Shown: positions 49,720 through 59,503, counted from the first letter of the stretch. The stretch is DNA of 64,000 bases from Arenimonas soli (GCF_014643775.1 NZ_BMKC01000002.1:484698-548697); one strand, 5' to 3'. Translations and numbers: made by a program. The notes: generated from the sequence alone by a model not told the origin.

Positions 49720-50765
49720 CAGGCGACCTCGGCCGCGGCGAGGTCGGCGAAGGCGTCGAGCACGGCCTGGCCATTGGCCGGGGGTTCGTCCTCGAAACGC
49801 TGCAGCAGCCCGGCCGACACCCGCCGCACGCCGGCGCCGTTGGCGACCTTGCCCGGGCCGTAGACCCGTTCGCCCTCGCGGCTGGAGAAGCGGTGCAGTT
49901 CGAAGAAATACGCCAGCTGGCCGCGGCTGAGGAAGCCCAGGCAGGTCGGGCCGCTGCCGGCCCGGTCCAGGTCGCGGCCGGCCCGGCGCTCGCGCTCGCG
50001 GCACAGGCGCAGGGCGCTGTCGGCCAGCAGGTCGAAACTTTCGCCGACGTTGGCGGTGTCGAGGTCGGCGGCCAGGCGGCCCAGGCGCTCGCCGCGCTTG
50101 GCCGCCGGGTCGGAGGTCCAGTCCGGGCGCTCGCCGTCGAGCCACAGGCCCAGCCCGCGCGCCAGGGCGCCACCTGCGGCCGTGGCCAGTTCGGCGGCCT
50201 CGGGATGGGGCAGGGGCCGGGCATCGAAGGTGCTGCCGGCGATCATCAGTTCGAGGGTGACGTAGGTTTCCCGGTCGGCATCGGGCGAGAAGCCGCAGGC
50301 CGACAGGATGCGGAAGGTTTCGGCGATCGAAGCCGCTTCGTTGCCGCCCACCGGACCGGGCGGCTGGAAGGATTCGCGCTGGCGCAGGTCGTGGCAGGCG
50401 CTGAACACCAGCAGGGCCAGCCAGTCGGCCGGTGGCAGCGAGCCGTGGCCCAGGGCGTCGATCAGGTGGCCCAGGCGGCGTTCGGCCACTTCCATGACGT
50501 GGGCTTCGCAGTGGTAGTCGTGCAGGTCGTCGCCCAGCCGGCCGTGGCGCAGGCCCAGGCGGGCCAGCCCCAGCACGGCGGCATCGACGTGGCGGGCCAG
50601 GTCGGCGGGGTCGAAGTCGCTGCCGGCGGCGCGTTCGCCCGCGGCCTGCAGTCGAGGCACCAGGCTGGCGTCGCTTGCCGACAACATCCGGCGGGCGGCC
50701 GCCACGTCGGGCAGCGCCGCCTCGACGGCGTCGCCAGGGTAAAGATTCGAAATCCCGAGGATCAC
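49719..50765 (-). CDS. HD/PDEase-like domain protein, unknown function
   Basis: I do not recognise this 348-residue protein as a named family. It contains DYHCEAHVMEVAERRLGHL (His85, His89) and LLVFSACHDLRQRESF (His125-Asp126), followed by GGNEAASIAET. The order Y-H-x3-H ... C-H-D ... N-E-x3-S resembles the metal centre of class I cyclic-nucleotide phosphodiesterases and other HD-superfamily hydrolases. The C-terminal third has no recognised motif. It starts at a GTG preceded by CGGGAG, and TATACT on the minus strand (50795-50800) may be its own -10. It lies between radC and argS. Confidence 0.7.
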   Translation of the reverse strand: MILGISNLYPGDAVEAALPDVAAARRMLSASDASLVPRLQAAGERAAGSDFDPADLARHVDAAVLGLARLGLRHGRLGDDLHDYHCEAHVMEVAERRLGHLIDALGHGSLPPADWLALLVFSACHDLRQRESFQPPGPVGGNEAASIAETFRILSACGFSPDADRETYVTLELMIAGSTFDARPLPHPEAAELATAAGGALARGLGLWLDGERPDWTSDPAAKRGERLGRLAADLDTANVGESFDLLADSALRLCRERERRAGRDLDRAGSGPTCLGFLSRGQLAYFFELHRFSSREGERVYGPGKVANGAGVRRVSAGLLQRFEDEPPANGQAVLDAFADLAAAEVA

Positions 50766-50834
50766 GCTTGCTCCCGAGCCCCCTGCCTGAACGGAGTATA
50801 CGTAGCCGCGGGCGCGAATCAGCCAGGGAAAGAT

Positions 50835-51509
50835 TCACAGGGCCCCCAGCCGGGCCATCGAGCACGCGGGCCCGTCGCCGACGATGAAGTGGTCGAGCAG
50901 CCGCACCTCCACCAGGCCCAGGGCCTGCCGCAGGCGGGCGGTGACCGCGCGGTCGGCGGCGCTGGGTTCGGTGCAGCCGCTGGGATGGTTGTGGCCCAGG
51001 ATGACGGCCGCGGCGTGGTGCGCCAGGCAGCGCTGCACGACTTCGCGCGGATGCACCTCGGCGCCATCGAGGGTGCCGCGGAAGAGTTCCTCGAAGGCGA
51101 TGACCCGGTGCCGCGTGTCCAGGAACAGGCAGGCGAAGACTTCGTAGGGCAGGGCCCGCAGCCGGCGGGTGAGGTAGTCGCCGGCCTTGGCCGGGTCGGT
51201 GAGCGCCTCGCCGCGGGCCAGGCCCTGGGCCAGGTGCCGGTGGCCCAGTTCGACCACCGCCGCCAGCCGGCAGGCGCGGGCGATGCCCAGGCCGGGCAGG
51301 CGCGCCAGCGTGGGCGCGGGCTGGTCGAGCAGGCCGCGCAGCCCGCCGGCCCCGGCCAGCAGCCGCCGGGCCACCGCCACGGCGTCGGCGCCGCGCTGGC
51401 CGGTGCCCAGCAGCAAGGCCAGGACTTCGGCGTCGGAAAGCGCCGCGGCGCCGCGGGCGAGCAGCTTTTCGCGGGGGCGTTCGGGTTCGGGCCAGTCCTG
51501 CAATCGCAT
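50835..51509 (-). CDS. radC: RadC-like JAB/MPN-domain protein
   Basis: The 224-residue product has the RadC N-terminus [20 protein letters not shown], a helix-hairpin-helix-like part ([20 protein letters not shown]) and the JAB metalloprotease-like motif [20 protein letters not shown]. It contains EVHPREVVQ just before. The family was once thought to repair DNA, but that role has been withdrawn and its true function is unclear. The ATG at 51509 gives the family start. It is divergent from coaBC. Confidence 0.93.
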   Translation of the reverse strand: MRLQDWPEPERPREKLLARGAAALSDAEVLALLLGTGQRGADAVAVARRLLAGAGGLRGLLDQPAPTLARLPGLGIARACRLAAVVELGHRHLAQGLARGEALTDPAKAGDYLTRRLRALPYEVFACLFLDTRHRVIAFEELFRGTLDGAEVHPREVVQRCLAHHAAAVILGHNHPSGCTEPSAADRAVTARLRQALGLVEVRLLDHFIVGDGPACSMARLGAL

Positions 51510-51602
51510 GGCCCAAGCGTGGCCCTCGGGGACGCGCCGGGGCATCGGGACGCCTGGTCGCATCGGGTAAGCTAGGCGCGTTCAGCAAGGTAAGGAAACC
51601 CG

Positions 51603-52808
51603 GTGCACGAGCTGAAGGGACAACGCATCCTGCTCGGCGTGAGCGGCGGCATCGCCGCCTACAAGGCCGCCGACCTGGTGCGCCGCCTGCAGGACGCAGG
51701 GGCCGAGGTGCGCGTGGTGATGACCGACGCCGCCCGCCATTTCGTCGGCACCACCACCTTCCAGGCCCTGTCCGGCCACCCGGTGCGCAGTTCCCTGTGG
51801 GACGAGGCCGCCGAGGCGGCCATGGGCCACATCGAACTGGCCCGCTGGGCCACCCGCGTGCTGGTCGCGCCGGCCACCGCCAATACCCTGCGCCGGCTGG
51901 CCCAGGGCCATGCCAACGACCTGCTGTCCACCCTGTGCCTGGCCAGCGAGGCGCCGCTGCTGGTGGCGCCGGCGATGAACCGGGTGATGTGGGCGCACCC
52001 GGCCACCCAGGCCAACCTGGCCACCCTGGTGGCGCGCGGGGTGCAGGTGATCGGCCCGGGCAGCGGCGGCCAGGCCTGCGGCGAGGTCGGCGAAGGCCGG
52101 CTGTCCGAACCCGCCGACATCGTCGCCGCCGTGGCCACCAGCCTGCGCCCGCCGCGCCTGGCCGGGCGACGGGTGCTGGTCAGCGCCGGCCCCACCTTCG
52201 AGGACATCGACCCGGTGCGTTTCCTGGGCAACCGCAGCTCCGGGAAGATGGGGTTCGCCGTGGCCGACGCCGCCCGCCGCATGGGCGCGGACGTCACCCT
52301 GGTCGCCGGGCCGGTGTCGCTGCCGACGCCGCCGGGCGTCGCCCGCATCGACGTACGCCGCGCCGCGCAGATGCGCGACGCCGTGCTGGCGGCGCTGCCC
52401 GGCCAGGACGTCTACATCGGCGCCGCCGCCGTGGCCGACTACGCGCCGGCCGAAACCCTGCCGCAGAAACTCAAGAAATCCGGCGACAGCCTCACGCTGA
52501 CCCTGGTGCGCACCGCCGACATCCTGGCCGACGTGGCCGCGCACGCCGCGCGCCCGCGGCTGGTGGTGGGTTTTGCCGCCGAAACCAGCGACCTGGAGGC
52601 CTATGCCCGCGACAAGCTGCACCGCAAGGGCCTGGACCTGATCGCCGCCAACGACGTGTCCCGCCCCGACCAGGGCTTCGAGGCCGACGAAAACGCCCTG
52701 GCGGTATTCTGGCGCGACGGCCGGCACGACATCGGCCACGGCCCGAAGTCGCGCGTCGCCACCGAACTGCTGCTGCTGATCGCCCAACGCCTGGAGGCCA
52801 TGGAATGA
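51603..52808 (+). CDS. coaBC: Bifunctional phosphopantothenoylcysteine decarboxylase / phosphopantothenate--cysteine ligase
   Basis: CoaBC makes 4'-phosphopantetheine from phosphopantothenate, cysteine and CTP in two steps of coenzyme A synthesis. The CoaC flavoprotein domain (1-~185) has the catalytic His76 ([11 protein letters not shown]), [12 protein letters not shown] and the active-site Cys159 ([17 protein letters not shown]). The CoaB domain follows with [20 protein letters not shown]. It starts at a GTG after AAGGAAA and overlaps dut by four bases. Confidence 0.97.
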   Translation: MHELKGQRILLGVSGGIAAYKAADLVRRLQDAGAEVRVVMTDAARHFVGTTTFQALSGHPVRSSLWDEAAEAAMGHIELARWATRVLVAPATANTLRRLAQGHANDLLSTLCLASEAPLLVAPAMNRVMWAHPATQANLATLVARGVQVIGPGSGGQACGEVGEGRLSEPADIVAAVATSLRPPRLAGRRVLVSAGPTFEDIDPVRFLGNRSSGKMGFAVADAARRMGADVTLVAGPVSLPTPPGVARIDVRRAAQMRDAVLAALPGQDVYIGAAAVADYAPAETLPQKLKKSGDSLTLTLVRTADILADVAAHAARPRLVVGFAAETSDLEAYARDKLHRKGLDLIAANDVSRPDQGFEADENALAVFWRDGRHDIGHGPKSRVATELLLLIAQRLEAME

Positions 52809-53263
52809 CCGTCGAGATCCAATTCAAGCGCCTGGACGCGCGCCTGGGCAGTGAGTTCCCGCTGCCCGACTACGCCACCGCGCATTCGGCGGGCATGGAC
52901 CTGCGGGCGATGATCGAGGCTCCGCTGGAGCTTGCGCCGGGCGATGCCGAACTCGTGCCGACCGGCCTGGCCATCCACATCGGCGACCCCGGGCTGTGCG
53001 CCACCATCCTGCCGCGGTCGGGCCTGGGGCATAAGCACGGGCTGGTGCTGGGCAACCTGGTCGGGCTGATTGATGCCGACTACCAAGGCCCGCTCATGGT
53101 GAGCCTCTGGAATCGCGGGAAGAAACCGCTCACCATCAGCCCGGGGGACCGTGTCGCCCAGCTGGTGTTCCTGCCCGTGGCCCGGGCCGCGCTGCGCCAG
53201 GTGGACGAATTCGAACTCAGCGCGCGCGGCGAAGGTGGCTTCGGCCACACCGGCACGCGCTGA
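52805..53263 (+). CDS. dut: Deoxyuridine 5'-triphosphate nucleotidohydrolase
   Basis: This homotrimeric dUTPase converts dUTP to dUMP and keeps uracil out of DNA. The 152-residue product has all five motifs: [50 protein letters not shown] and the C-terminal [12 protein letters not shown]. It overlaps coaBC by four bases, and the order coaBC-dut-algC is conserved from Pseudomonas to Xanthomonas. Confidence 0.97.
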   Translation: MTVEIQFKRLDARLGSEFPLPDYATAHSAGMDLRAMIEAPLELAPGDAELVPTGLAIHIGDPGLCATILPRSGLGHKHGLVLGNLVGLIDADYQGPLMVSLWNRGKKPLTISPGDRVAQLVFLPVARAALRQVDEFELSARGEGGFGHTGTR

Positions 53264-53299
53264 ACGGCGCGGACAACCGCACCGGAACCAGGGGGAAGC

Positions 53300-55624
53300 A
53301 TGAAATCGTCGGGTAAAAAAAGCGCGCTCCATTCCATCAAGCCGACCTGGCTGCTGGCCGCCCTGGCTTTGCTGGTGGCCGCCTGGTTCGCCTGGGCCGG
53401 TGTCCAGGACCTGGGCGCGACCCGCCTGCAGACCCAGGTGGACACCAGCCGCCTGGCCGCCGGCGCCGGCGTGACCGAGCGCCTGCAGGCTGCCATGTCC
53501 GAACTGGAGGAACGGCGCGTGCGGTTCGCCCTGGCCACCGCCCTGCAGCGCGAGGACCAGGCCGCGGCCGACGACGTGATCAGGGGCGGCTGGGCGGAGG
53601 TCGAAGCCGTCGAGTGGCACGACCCCAGCCTGGACGGCCCCTATGAAGACCCGGCCGCCTTCGGCTACGGCAAGCTCGGCGTGCTCGAACTGGCGCTGCA
53701 GGACAACGCCAGCCGGGCCGCCGTGGTGATGGACGCGGGCGGCCCGCGCCTGGCCCTGGCCGCGCCGGTGCTGGCCGAAGGCCGGGTGCTTTCGGTGGTG
53801 TACGTGCGCCTGCCGCTGGAAACCGTGGTGGCCCCGCTGCAAAGCGCGCCGCTATCGGACAACGCTTACATGGCGCTTCGCCAGGGCCGGCACAACGTGT
53901 TCCAGCGCGGCGACCTGGAGCTGGCCTCGGCGGCCGAATTCGGCGCCGTGCCGGTGGCCGGCACCCGCATGCGCGTGGTCGCCGCGGCGCCGGTCGGCAG
54001 CGGCGGCATGCTCACCAACTTCCTGCTGGCGGGCCTGGGCCTGCTGGTGGCCGGCGGCCTGCTGCTGCAGCCGCACCTGAAGCTGCGCCGCAAGTCCGGC
54101 GACGACGAACCCGACGAAGTGCCGGTGGCCAACGCCCCGACCCTGGCCGAGCTGCAGGCCAGCGGCCAGGTCAAGCCGCCCGCGCCCGCGGCGGATGCCG
54201 TCGCCAAGCCGGTCATGCCGCCCCTGCCGGACAGCCCCGCCCGCGCCGTGCTCGACCGCAGCATCTTCCGTGCCTACGACATTCGCGGCGTGGTGGGGAA
54301 AACCCTGGACGAAGAAACCGCGCGCCTGATCGGCCAGGCCATCGGCAGCGTGATGCACGCCCAGGGTGCGAAGGCGATCGTGGTTGGCCGCGATGGCCGG
54401 CTGTCCTCGCCGCGCATGGCCGCCGCCCTCATCGATGGCCTGCGTCGCGCCGGCCGCGAGGTCTTCGACATCGGCGAAGCGCCGACGCCGGTCACTTATT
54501 TCGCCGCCTACCACCTGCGCGCGGGCTCCTGCGTGTCGGTCACCGGCAGCCACAACCCGCCCGACTACAACGGCTTCAAGATCGTCGTGGAAGGTGAAAC
54601 GCTGGCCGGCGGCGCCATCCAGAAGCTTTACGAACGCATCGTCGAAAACAACCTGCACGAGGACGACGAACCCGGGCTGGCCAGCAAGCGCGACATCGCC
54701 GCGGACTACATCAACCGCATCGCCGGCGACATCCAGATCGAGCGCAAGATCAAGGTCGTCGTGGACTGCGGCAGCGGCATCGCCGGCGCCTTCGCGCCGC
54801 AGTTGCTCGAGGCGATCGGCGCCGACGTCGAGCCGCTGTTCTGCGAGGTCGACGGCACCTTCCCGCACCACCATCCCGACCCCAGCGACCCGGCCAACCT
54901 GCGCGACCTGGTGAACGTGGTGCAGCGCGTGGACGCCGACCTGGGCCTGGCCTTCGACGGCGACGGCGACCGCCTGGGCGTGGTCACCCGGTCGGGCGAA
55001 ATGATCTACCCCGACCGCCTGCTGATGCTGTTCGCTGCCGACGTGCTTGAACGCAACCCGGGCGCCTGCATCATCTACGACGTCAAGTGCACCGGCCACC
55101 TGGCCATGCACATCCTGCGCCACGGCGGCAGCCCGCTGATGTGGAAGACCGGGCATTCGCTGATCAAGGCCAAGATGCGCGAGACCGAAGCCGAACTGGC
55201 CGGCGAGATGAGCGGCCACTTCTTCTTCCGCGAACGCTGGTACGGCTTCGACGACGCCATCTACGCCGCCGCGCGCCTGCTCGAGATCCTGTCGAGCCGC
55301 CCGGAGACGCCGCAGGAGGTCTTCGACACCCTGCCCAAGGGCGTGTCCACGCCGGAGCTGAAGATCGAGGTCGAGGAAGGCCGCCAGTACACCTTCATCG
55401 AAGAGTTCCTGGCCAAGGCGAAGTTCGAGGGTGCGCGCCTGGCCACCATCGATGGCCTGCGCGCCGACTGGCCCGACGGCTGGGGCCTGGTGCGGGCCTC
55501 GAACACCACGCCGGTGCTGGTGCTGCGTTTCGATGCCAAGGACGAAGCGGCGCTAGACCGCATCAAGGCCGCGTTCCGCGAGCAGCTGCTGGCGACGGAT
55601 TCCTCGCTGCAGCTGCCGTTCTGA
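53300..55624 (+). CDS. algC: Phosphomannomutase/phosphoglucomutase with membrane-anchored N-terminal domain
   Basis: The C-terminal part, from about residue 320, is a complete alpha-D-phosphohexomutase. It has the phosphoserine loop VSVTGSHNPPDYNGFK (Ser417), metal loop FDGDGDRLG, sugar loop GEMSGHFFF and phosphate-binding loop VRASNTTPVLVLRF. It interconverts the 6- and 1-phosphates of mannose or glucose for polysaccharide and LPS precursors. The 774-residue length exceeds that of classical AlgC (about 460). The extra N-terminus has membrane helices at about 17-36 and 239-257 flanking a ~200-residue periplasmic domain, then a Pro/Ala linker. This long form is usual in Xanthomonadaceae. The sensory or anchoring role of the extension is unknown. 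Confidence 0.93.
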   Translation: MKSSGKKSALHSIKPTWLLAALALLVAAWFAWAGVQDLGATRLQTQVDTSRLAAGAGVTERLQAAMSELEERRVRFALATALQREDQAAADDVIRGGWAEVEAVEWHDPSLDGPYEDPAAFGYGKLGVLELALQDNASRAAVVMDAGGPRLALAAPVLAEGRVLSVVYVRLPLETVVAPLQSAPLSDNAYMALRQGRHNVFQRGDLELASAAEFGAVPVAGTRMRVVAAAPVGSGGMLTNFLLAGLGLLVAGGLLLQPHLKLRRKSGDDEPDEVPVANAPTLAELQASGQVKPPAPAADAVAKPVMPPLPDSPARAVLDRSIFRAYDIRGVVGKTLDEETARLIGQAIGSVMHAQGAKAIVVGRDGRLSSPRMAAALIDGLRRAGREVFDIGEAPTPVTYFAAYHLRAGSCVSVTGSHNPPDYNGFKIVVEGETLAGGAIQKLYERIVENNLHEDDEPGLASKRDIAADYINRIAGDIQIERKIKVVVDCGSGIAGAFAPQLLEAIGADVEPLFCEVDGTFPHHHPDPSDPANLRDLVNVVQRVDADLGLAFDGDGDRLGVVTRSGEMIYPDRLLMLFAADVLERNPGACIIYDVKCTGHLAMHILRHGGSPLMWKTGHSLIKAKMRETEAELAGEMSGHFFFRERWYGFDDAIYAAARLLEILSSRPETPQEVFDTLPKGVSTPELKIEVEEGRQYTFIEEFLAKAKFEGARLATIDGLRADWPDGWGLVRASNTTPVLVLRFDAKDEAALDRIKAAFREQLLATDSSLQLPF

Positions 55625-55637
55625 CCGCCGGGGTGGT

Positions 55638-56321
55638 TCAGCCGGTCGGGTCGTCCCCGGCCGGTGCCGCGGCCTCGGGCGTGGCGGGCGCTTCTTCCAC
55701 GCCCTTGAGCTCGCGGAAGCGCTGGACCAGGTAGTCCAGGTCCTCGTCGAGCTTCATCAGCTCGGCCTGCTTGATGATCAGCATGTTCTGCTGCTTGGCC
55801 ATTTCCTGGCGCAGCTCGCGGATGGTGGCGGCCTGCATGGCATTGACCGGCTGGCCGGCCAGCTCGGCTTCGGAGGCGTCGGCCAGCAGGCTGGTCAGGC
55901 TGTTGCGCTGGCTGCCGATGCCGGCCTCGATGGCGTTGAGGTTTTCCTGCATCAGCGACACGCGCACGCCGTAGGAGCGGCGCAGGTCTTCTTCGGTCTG
56001 GAACGAGGCCAGCATGGCTTCTTCGGTCTGGCGCTGTTTTTCGTCAGCGCGCTGCTGCACTTCCCTTTCGGCGGCCAGGCGATCGGATTCGGCCTGTTCT
56101 TCGGGCGTGAGCGCGCGGCCGACTTCACCGGTGGTGCGGCCACTGTTGGCGCTGATCTCGGTACGGGCTTGTTCCAGGGCCTCGTCCGGCAGGGTGTCGG
56201 AAAACTGGACCTTGCCGTCCTTGTCCACCCAGCGGTAGAGCTTCTTGGCCTTGTCCTGGCCGGCGGCGGCGCCGGAGGCAAGCAGGACGGCGAGGGCGAT
56301 GCAGGTCAGTCTGGTCTTCAT
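55638..56321 (-). CDS. DUF4124-domain exported coiled-coil protein
   Basis: The 227-residue product has a signal peptide (LTCIALAVLLASGAAAG). A DUF4124 motif (KLYRWVDKDGKVQFSDTLPD) is followed by a long, charged coiled coil (about residues 60-200) and a Pro/Ala-rich end. DUF4124 proteins are common in the periplasm of Gammaproteobacteria and have no established role. GGAG precedes the ATG at 56321. It is downstream of pyrE by 16 bases and convergent with algC. Confidence 0.85.
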   Translation of the reverse strand: MKTRLTCIALAVLLASGAAAGQDKAKKLYRWVDKDGKVQFSDTLPDEALEQARTEISANSGRTTGEVGRALTPEEQAESDRLAAEREVQQRADEKQRQTEEAMLASFQTEEDLRRSYGVRVSLMQENLNAIEAGIGSQRNSLTSLLADASEAELAGQPVNAMQAATIRELRQEMAKQQNMLIIKQAELMKLDEDLDYLVQRFRELKGVEEAPATPEAAAPAGDDPTG

Positions 56322-56337
56322 GCGGGGGCTCCGGCGT

Positions 56338-56985
56338 TCAGCGACGGCTTCCATAGGCCGCACGATACGCCACCAGGGCGTCCTTGTGCCCGGCCAGCCC
56401 GGGCCGCTCGTCGGCGTGGGCCAGCAGTTCGTCCAGGCCGGCGACGGCGAACACGGGCAGGCCGAACGCCGCGGTGACTTCTTCGGCGGCCGAGCGTTCG
56501 CCTTCCTGGCCGCGTTCCTGGCGGTCGAGCGCGATCAGCACGCCGCAGGGTTCGCCGCCGGCGTCGGTGATCGTGCGGATCGATTCGCGGATGGCGGTGC
56601 CGGCGGTGATCACGTCGTCCACGATCAGCACGCGGCCGCGCACCGGCGCCCCGATCAGGCTGCCGCCTTCGCCGTGGGCCTTGGCTTCCTTGCGGTTGAA
56701 GGCCACCGGCACGTCGCGGCCGCGCGCGGCCAGCGCCACCGACAGCGCGGTGGCCAGCGGGATGCCCTTGTAGGCGGGCCCGAACAGCATGTCGAAGGCC
56801 AGCCCGGAGGCTTCCAGGGCGTCGGCGTAACACTCGCCCAGGGCCTTGAGCGCGGCACCGGAATCAAACAGACCGGCATTGAAGAAGTACGGGCTGGTGC
56901 GGCCGGACTTGAGGGTGAACTGGCCGAAGCGCAGGACCTGCCGGTCCAGCGCCAGGTCCAGGAAGCGGCTCTGGTGCGGTTTCAT
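56338..56985 (-). CDS. pyrE: Orotate phosphoribosyltransferase
   Basis: PyrE joins orotate to PRPP to give OMP, the step before PyrF. The 215-residue product contains the PRPP motif [16 protein letters not shown], the N-terminal [18 protein letters not shown] and [13 protein letters not shown]. It is divergent from the exonuclease III gene, an arrangement that in Pseudomonas holds the crc gene. pyrF lies 35 kb away in this window. Confidence 0.96.
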   Translation of the reverse strand: MKPHQSRFLDLALDRQVLRFGQFTLKSGRTSPYFFNAGLFDSGAALKALGECYADALEASGLAFDMLFGPAYKGIPLATALSVALAARGRDVPVAFNRKEAKAHGEGGSLIGAPVRGRVLIVDDVITAGTAIRESIRTITDAGGEPCGVLIALDRQERGQEGERSAAEEVTAAFGLPVFAVAGLDELLAHADERPGLAGHKDALVAYRAAYGSRR

Positions 56986-57098
56986 GGGGCAACCCGGTGG
57001 GCAAAACCCGATTGTGCAACAGCCGGCCCGTCGCCGGCACCCGCGCCGGCGCGGGTTTGGGCTAACCTTTCCGTCAATTCGAACCGGTCCCCCCCGCC

Positions 57099-57866
57099 TT
57101 GAGAATCATCAGCTTCAACGCCAACGGCATCCGTTCGGCAGCCAGCAAGGGTTTTTTCGACTGGCTGCCGGGGCAGGACGCCGACATCGTCTGCATCCAG
57201 GAAACCAAAGCCCAGGAACACCAGCTCGGCACGCCTGACCTGCGCCCGGCCGGCTACCACGCCCATTTCCGCGACGCGACCACCAAGAAGGGCTACAGCG
57301 GCGTCGGCATCTACAGCCGGCAGGCGCCCGACCAGGTGCTGACCGGCCTGGGCTGGCCCGACTTCGACGAAGAAGGGCGCTACATCGAGGCGCGCTTCGG
57401 CAACCTCAGCGTGGTGTCGCTGTACTTCCCGTCCGGGTCGTCCGGTGACGTGCGCCAGGACTACAAGTTCCGCTGCATGGACTGGATAACGCCCATCTTC
57501 GACCAGTGGCTGGCCAGTGGCCGCGACTACGTCATTTGCGGCGACTGGAACATCGTGCACACCCGCAAGGACATCCGGAACTGGACCTCGAACCAGAAGA
57601 ACTCCGGCTGCCTGCCGCCCGAGCGCGCCTGGCTGGACACACTCTTCCTTGAACGTGGCTGGGTCGACAGCTACCGCCACCTGCGCCCCGAAGGCGAGGA
57701 CTACACCTGGTGGAGCCAGCGCGGCGCCGCCCGCGCCAAGAACGTGGGCTGGCGCATCGATTACCAGGTGGTCTCGCCGTCGCTGCGCGACCGCCTGCGC
57801 GATTGCAGCATCCACCCCGAACCGAAGTTCAGCGACCACGCGCCCTTCGTGGTGGATTACGCGTGA
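57099..57866 (+). CDS. xth: Exodeoxyribonuclease III
   Basis: This 255-residue EEP-family nuclease has AP endonuclease and 3'-5' exonuclease activity in base-excision repair. The catalytic residues are in place: Glu35 (CIQETKAQE), Asp149 and Asn151 (CGDWNIVH), and Asp246-His247 ([10 protein letters not shown]). The start is a TTG (TTG-AGA-ATC), giving the family N-terminus [14 protein letters not shown]. The pyrE-adjacent homologue in Pseudomonas is the regulator Crc, which has lost these residues; here they are kept, so a true nuclease is inferred. It overlaps ampG by four bases. Confidence 0.93.
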   Translation: MRIISFNANGIRSAASKGFFDWLPGQDADIVCIQETKAQEHQLGTPDLRPAGYHAHFRDATTKKGYSGVGIYSRQAPDQVLTGLGWPDFDEEGRYIEARFGNLSVVSLYFPSGSSGDVRQDYKFRCMDWITPIFDQWLASGRDYVICGDWNIVHTRKDIRNWTSNQKNSGCLPPERAWLDTLFLERGWVDSYRHLRPEGEDYTWWSQRGAARAKNVGWRIDYQVVSPSLRDRLRDCSIHPEPKFSDHAPFVVDYA

Positions 57867-59143
57867 GCGCCAGCACGACGGTTCCGCCGCCGCGCGGCTG
57901 GCGCGGGGTGCTGTCCGCGTTCGGCACGCCCTCGGCCCTGACCATGTGCCTGCTGGGCTTCGGAAGCGGACTTCCCTTCCTGCTGGTGGGCTACGTGCTG
58001 TCGATCTGGCTGCGCGAGGCCGGGTATGACCTGGGGCTGATCGGGCTGCTCAGCTACATCGGCCTTTTTTATGCGCTCAAGTTCGTCTGGGCGCCGCTGG
58101 TCGACCGTTATCCATTGCCCTGGCTGGGGCGTCGGCGCGGCTGGCTGTTCGCTTCGCAGCTGCTGCTGGCCGTCGGCCTGGCCGGCATGGCGCTGCTGGG
58201 CCCGGGCGCGGGCCTGCCCCTGTTCATCCTGCTGGCCGGCGTCGCGGCGTTCGCGGGCGCGACCCAGGACATCGCGGTGGACGCCTACCGCATCGAGATC
58301 GCGCCGGTCGAAGCCCAGGGTGCGCTGGCGGCGACCTATACGCTGGGGTACCGGCTGGGACTGATCGCCAGCACGGTCGGCGTGCTGTACGTGGCGGAGT
58401 TCTGGGATTGGCGCGTGGCCTACCTGGCGATGGCCGCGCTGATGATTCCGCCGCTGCTCACCACGCTGGTCGCGCGCGAGCCAGAGTCAACCATTCCGCT
58501 GGGTCCCCGCGGTGGCTTCGTGCAGGCCTTCGTGGGTCCGTTCGTGGAGTTCTTCCGACGCAATGGCTGGGTGCTGGCCGTGGCCCTGCTCGCGTTCGTC
58601 GGGCTGTACAAGCTTCCCGACCAGATGCTGGGCGTGATTGCCGGCCCCTATTACCTCGACTCGGGCTTCGACAAGGCCCAGATCGCCAACATCTCCAAGC
58701 TTTACGGCGTGCCGATCGGCATTGCCGGCGCCTTCGTCGGCGGCATGACGGTGGCGGCCATCGGCCTGCGCTGGTCGCTGGCGGTGGCGGCGGTCGCAGT
58801 GGCGCTGTCGAACCTGCTCTTCATCCTGATGTCGGTGCATCCGGGCGAGCTGTGGTCGTTCATGGCGGCGATTTCGGGCGACAACTTCTCCCAGGGCTTC
58901 GCCGGAACGGTGCTGGTGGCGTTCATGTCCGCGCTGGCCAACCGCAGCTACACTGCCACCCAGTACGCGCTGCTGGGCTCGCTGGCCAACCTGCCGGGCA
59001 AGCTGATCGGCGGCGTATCCGGTTTCATGGTGGAGGCGAGCAGCTACACGGCTTTCTTCATATTCAGCACGCTGTCGATCGTGCCGACCCTGCTCTTGCT
59101 GGTCTGGCTGTGGCCCAGGTTGGCGCCGCGATCAGCAGCCTGA
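57863..59143 (+). CDS. ampG: AmpG-type muropeptide permease (MFS)
   Basis: The 426-residue transporter has twelve predicted membrane helices. The AmpG-like start FGSGLPFLLVGYVLSIWLRE is present, as are FVWAPLVDRYPLPWLGRRRG and the signature FAGATQDIAVDAYRIE. AmpG imports GlcNAc-anhydroMurNAc peptides released during wall turnover. It starts at a GTG that overlaps the xth stop. anmK, which handles anhydroMurNAc in the same pathway, lies about 360 bases downstream on the other strand. Confidence 0.9.
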   Translation: MSASTTVPPPRGWRGVLSAFGTPSALTMCLLGFGSGLPFLLVGYVLSIWLREAGYDLGLIGLLSYIGLFYALKFVWAPLVDRYPLPWLGRRRGWLFASQLLLAVGLAGMALLGPGAGLPLFILLAGVAAFAGATQDIAVDAYRIEIAPVEAQGALAATYTLGYRLGLIASTVGVLYVAEFWDWRVAYLAMAALMIPPLLTTLVAREPESTIPLGPRGGFVQAFVGPFVEFFRRNGWVLAVALLAFVGLYKLPDQMLGVIAGPYYLDSGFDKAQIANISKLYGVPIGIAGAFVGGMTVAAIGLRWSLAVAAVAVALSNLLFILMSVHPGELWSFMAAISGDNFSQGFAGTVLVAFMSALANRSYTATQYALLGSLANLPGKLIGGVSGFMVEASSYTAFFIFSTLSIVPTLLLLVWLWPRLAPRSAA

Positions 59144-59200
59144 TCTTTTGCCCGGGGCCACAGTGGCCGTATGCTGGGCGTCCCCCCGAGGATCGAGGCC

Positions 59201-59491
59201 ATGGCCGACTTCCTGTTGCGCGACATCGACGAGCGAATTGCCGAGCGCATCAAGGAGATGGCCCGGCAGAAGGGCTGGCCGCTCAATGACGTCATCCTGC
59301 ACCTGCTCAAGCAGGCGCTGGGCATCATCGAACCCGAGCCGGCGCCGGAGCCGGGCGACATCGCCCGCCTCACCGGCTCCTGGAACGACGACGAAAGCCG
59401 GGCCTTCGCCGAGGCCATGGAAGCCCTGAACAGCCTGCCTGACGACGCCCCTTCGTACATGGCACCTCCGGGCAAGAAGCCCGGCGGCTAG
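59201..59491 (+). CDS. FitA-like ribbon-helix-helix protein without toxin partner
   Basis: The 96-residue product (ATG at 59201) has an N-terminal segment DFLLRDIDERIAERIKEMAR, then GWPLNDVILHLLKQAL, which fits the beta-helix-helix pattern of FitA-type antitoxin DNA-binding domains. The rest is acidic and Pro-rich. No PIN or other toxin gene is adjacent: the neighbours are ampG and anmK. It may be an orphan antitoxin or a stand-alone regulator. A further in-frame start at 59171 would add ten residues. A CCGCGCC-TTCA-GGCGCGG hairpin lies between its end and the convergent anmK stop. Confidence 0.7.
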   Translation: MADFLLRDIDERIAERIKEMARQKGWPLNDVILHLLKQALGIIEPEPAPEPGDIARLTGSWNDDESRAFAEAMEALNSLPDDAPSYMAPPGKKPGG

Positions 59492-59503
59492 CCGGCCGCG
59501 CCT

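Noticed and set aside
57099-57866. Calling the pyrE-adjacent EEP protein Crc
   Set aside because: Crc has lost the catalytic Glu, Asp and Asn, and all are present here.
59201-59491. Complete toxin-antitoxin module
   Set aside because: No toxin gene lies on either side. Flanking genes are ampG and anmK with normal boundaries.
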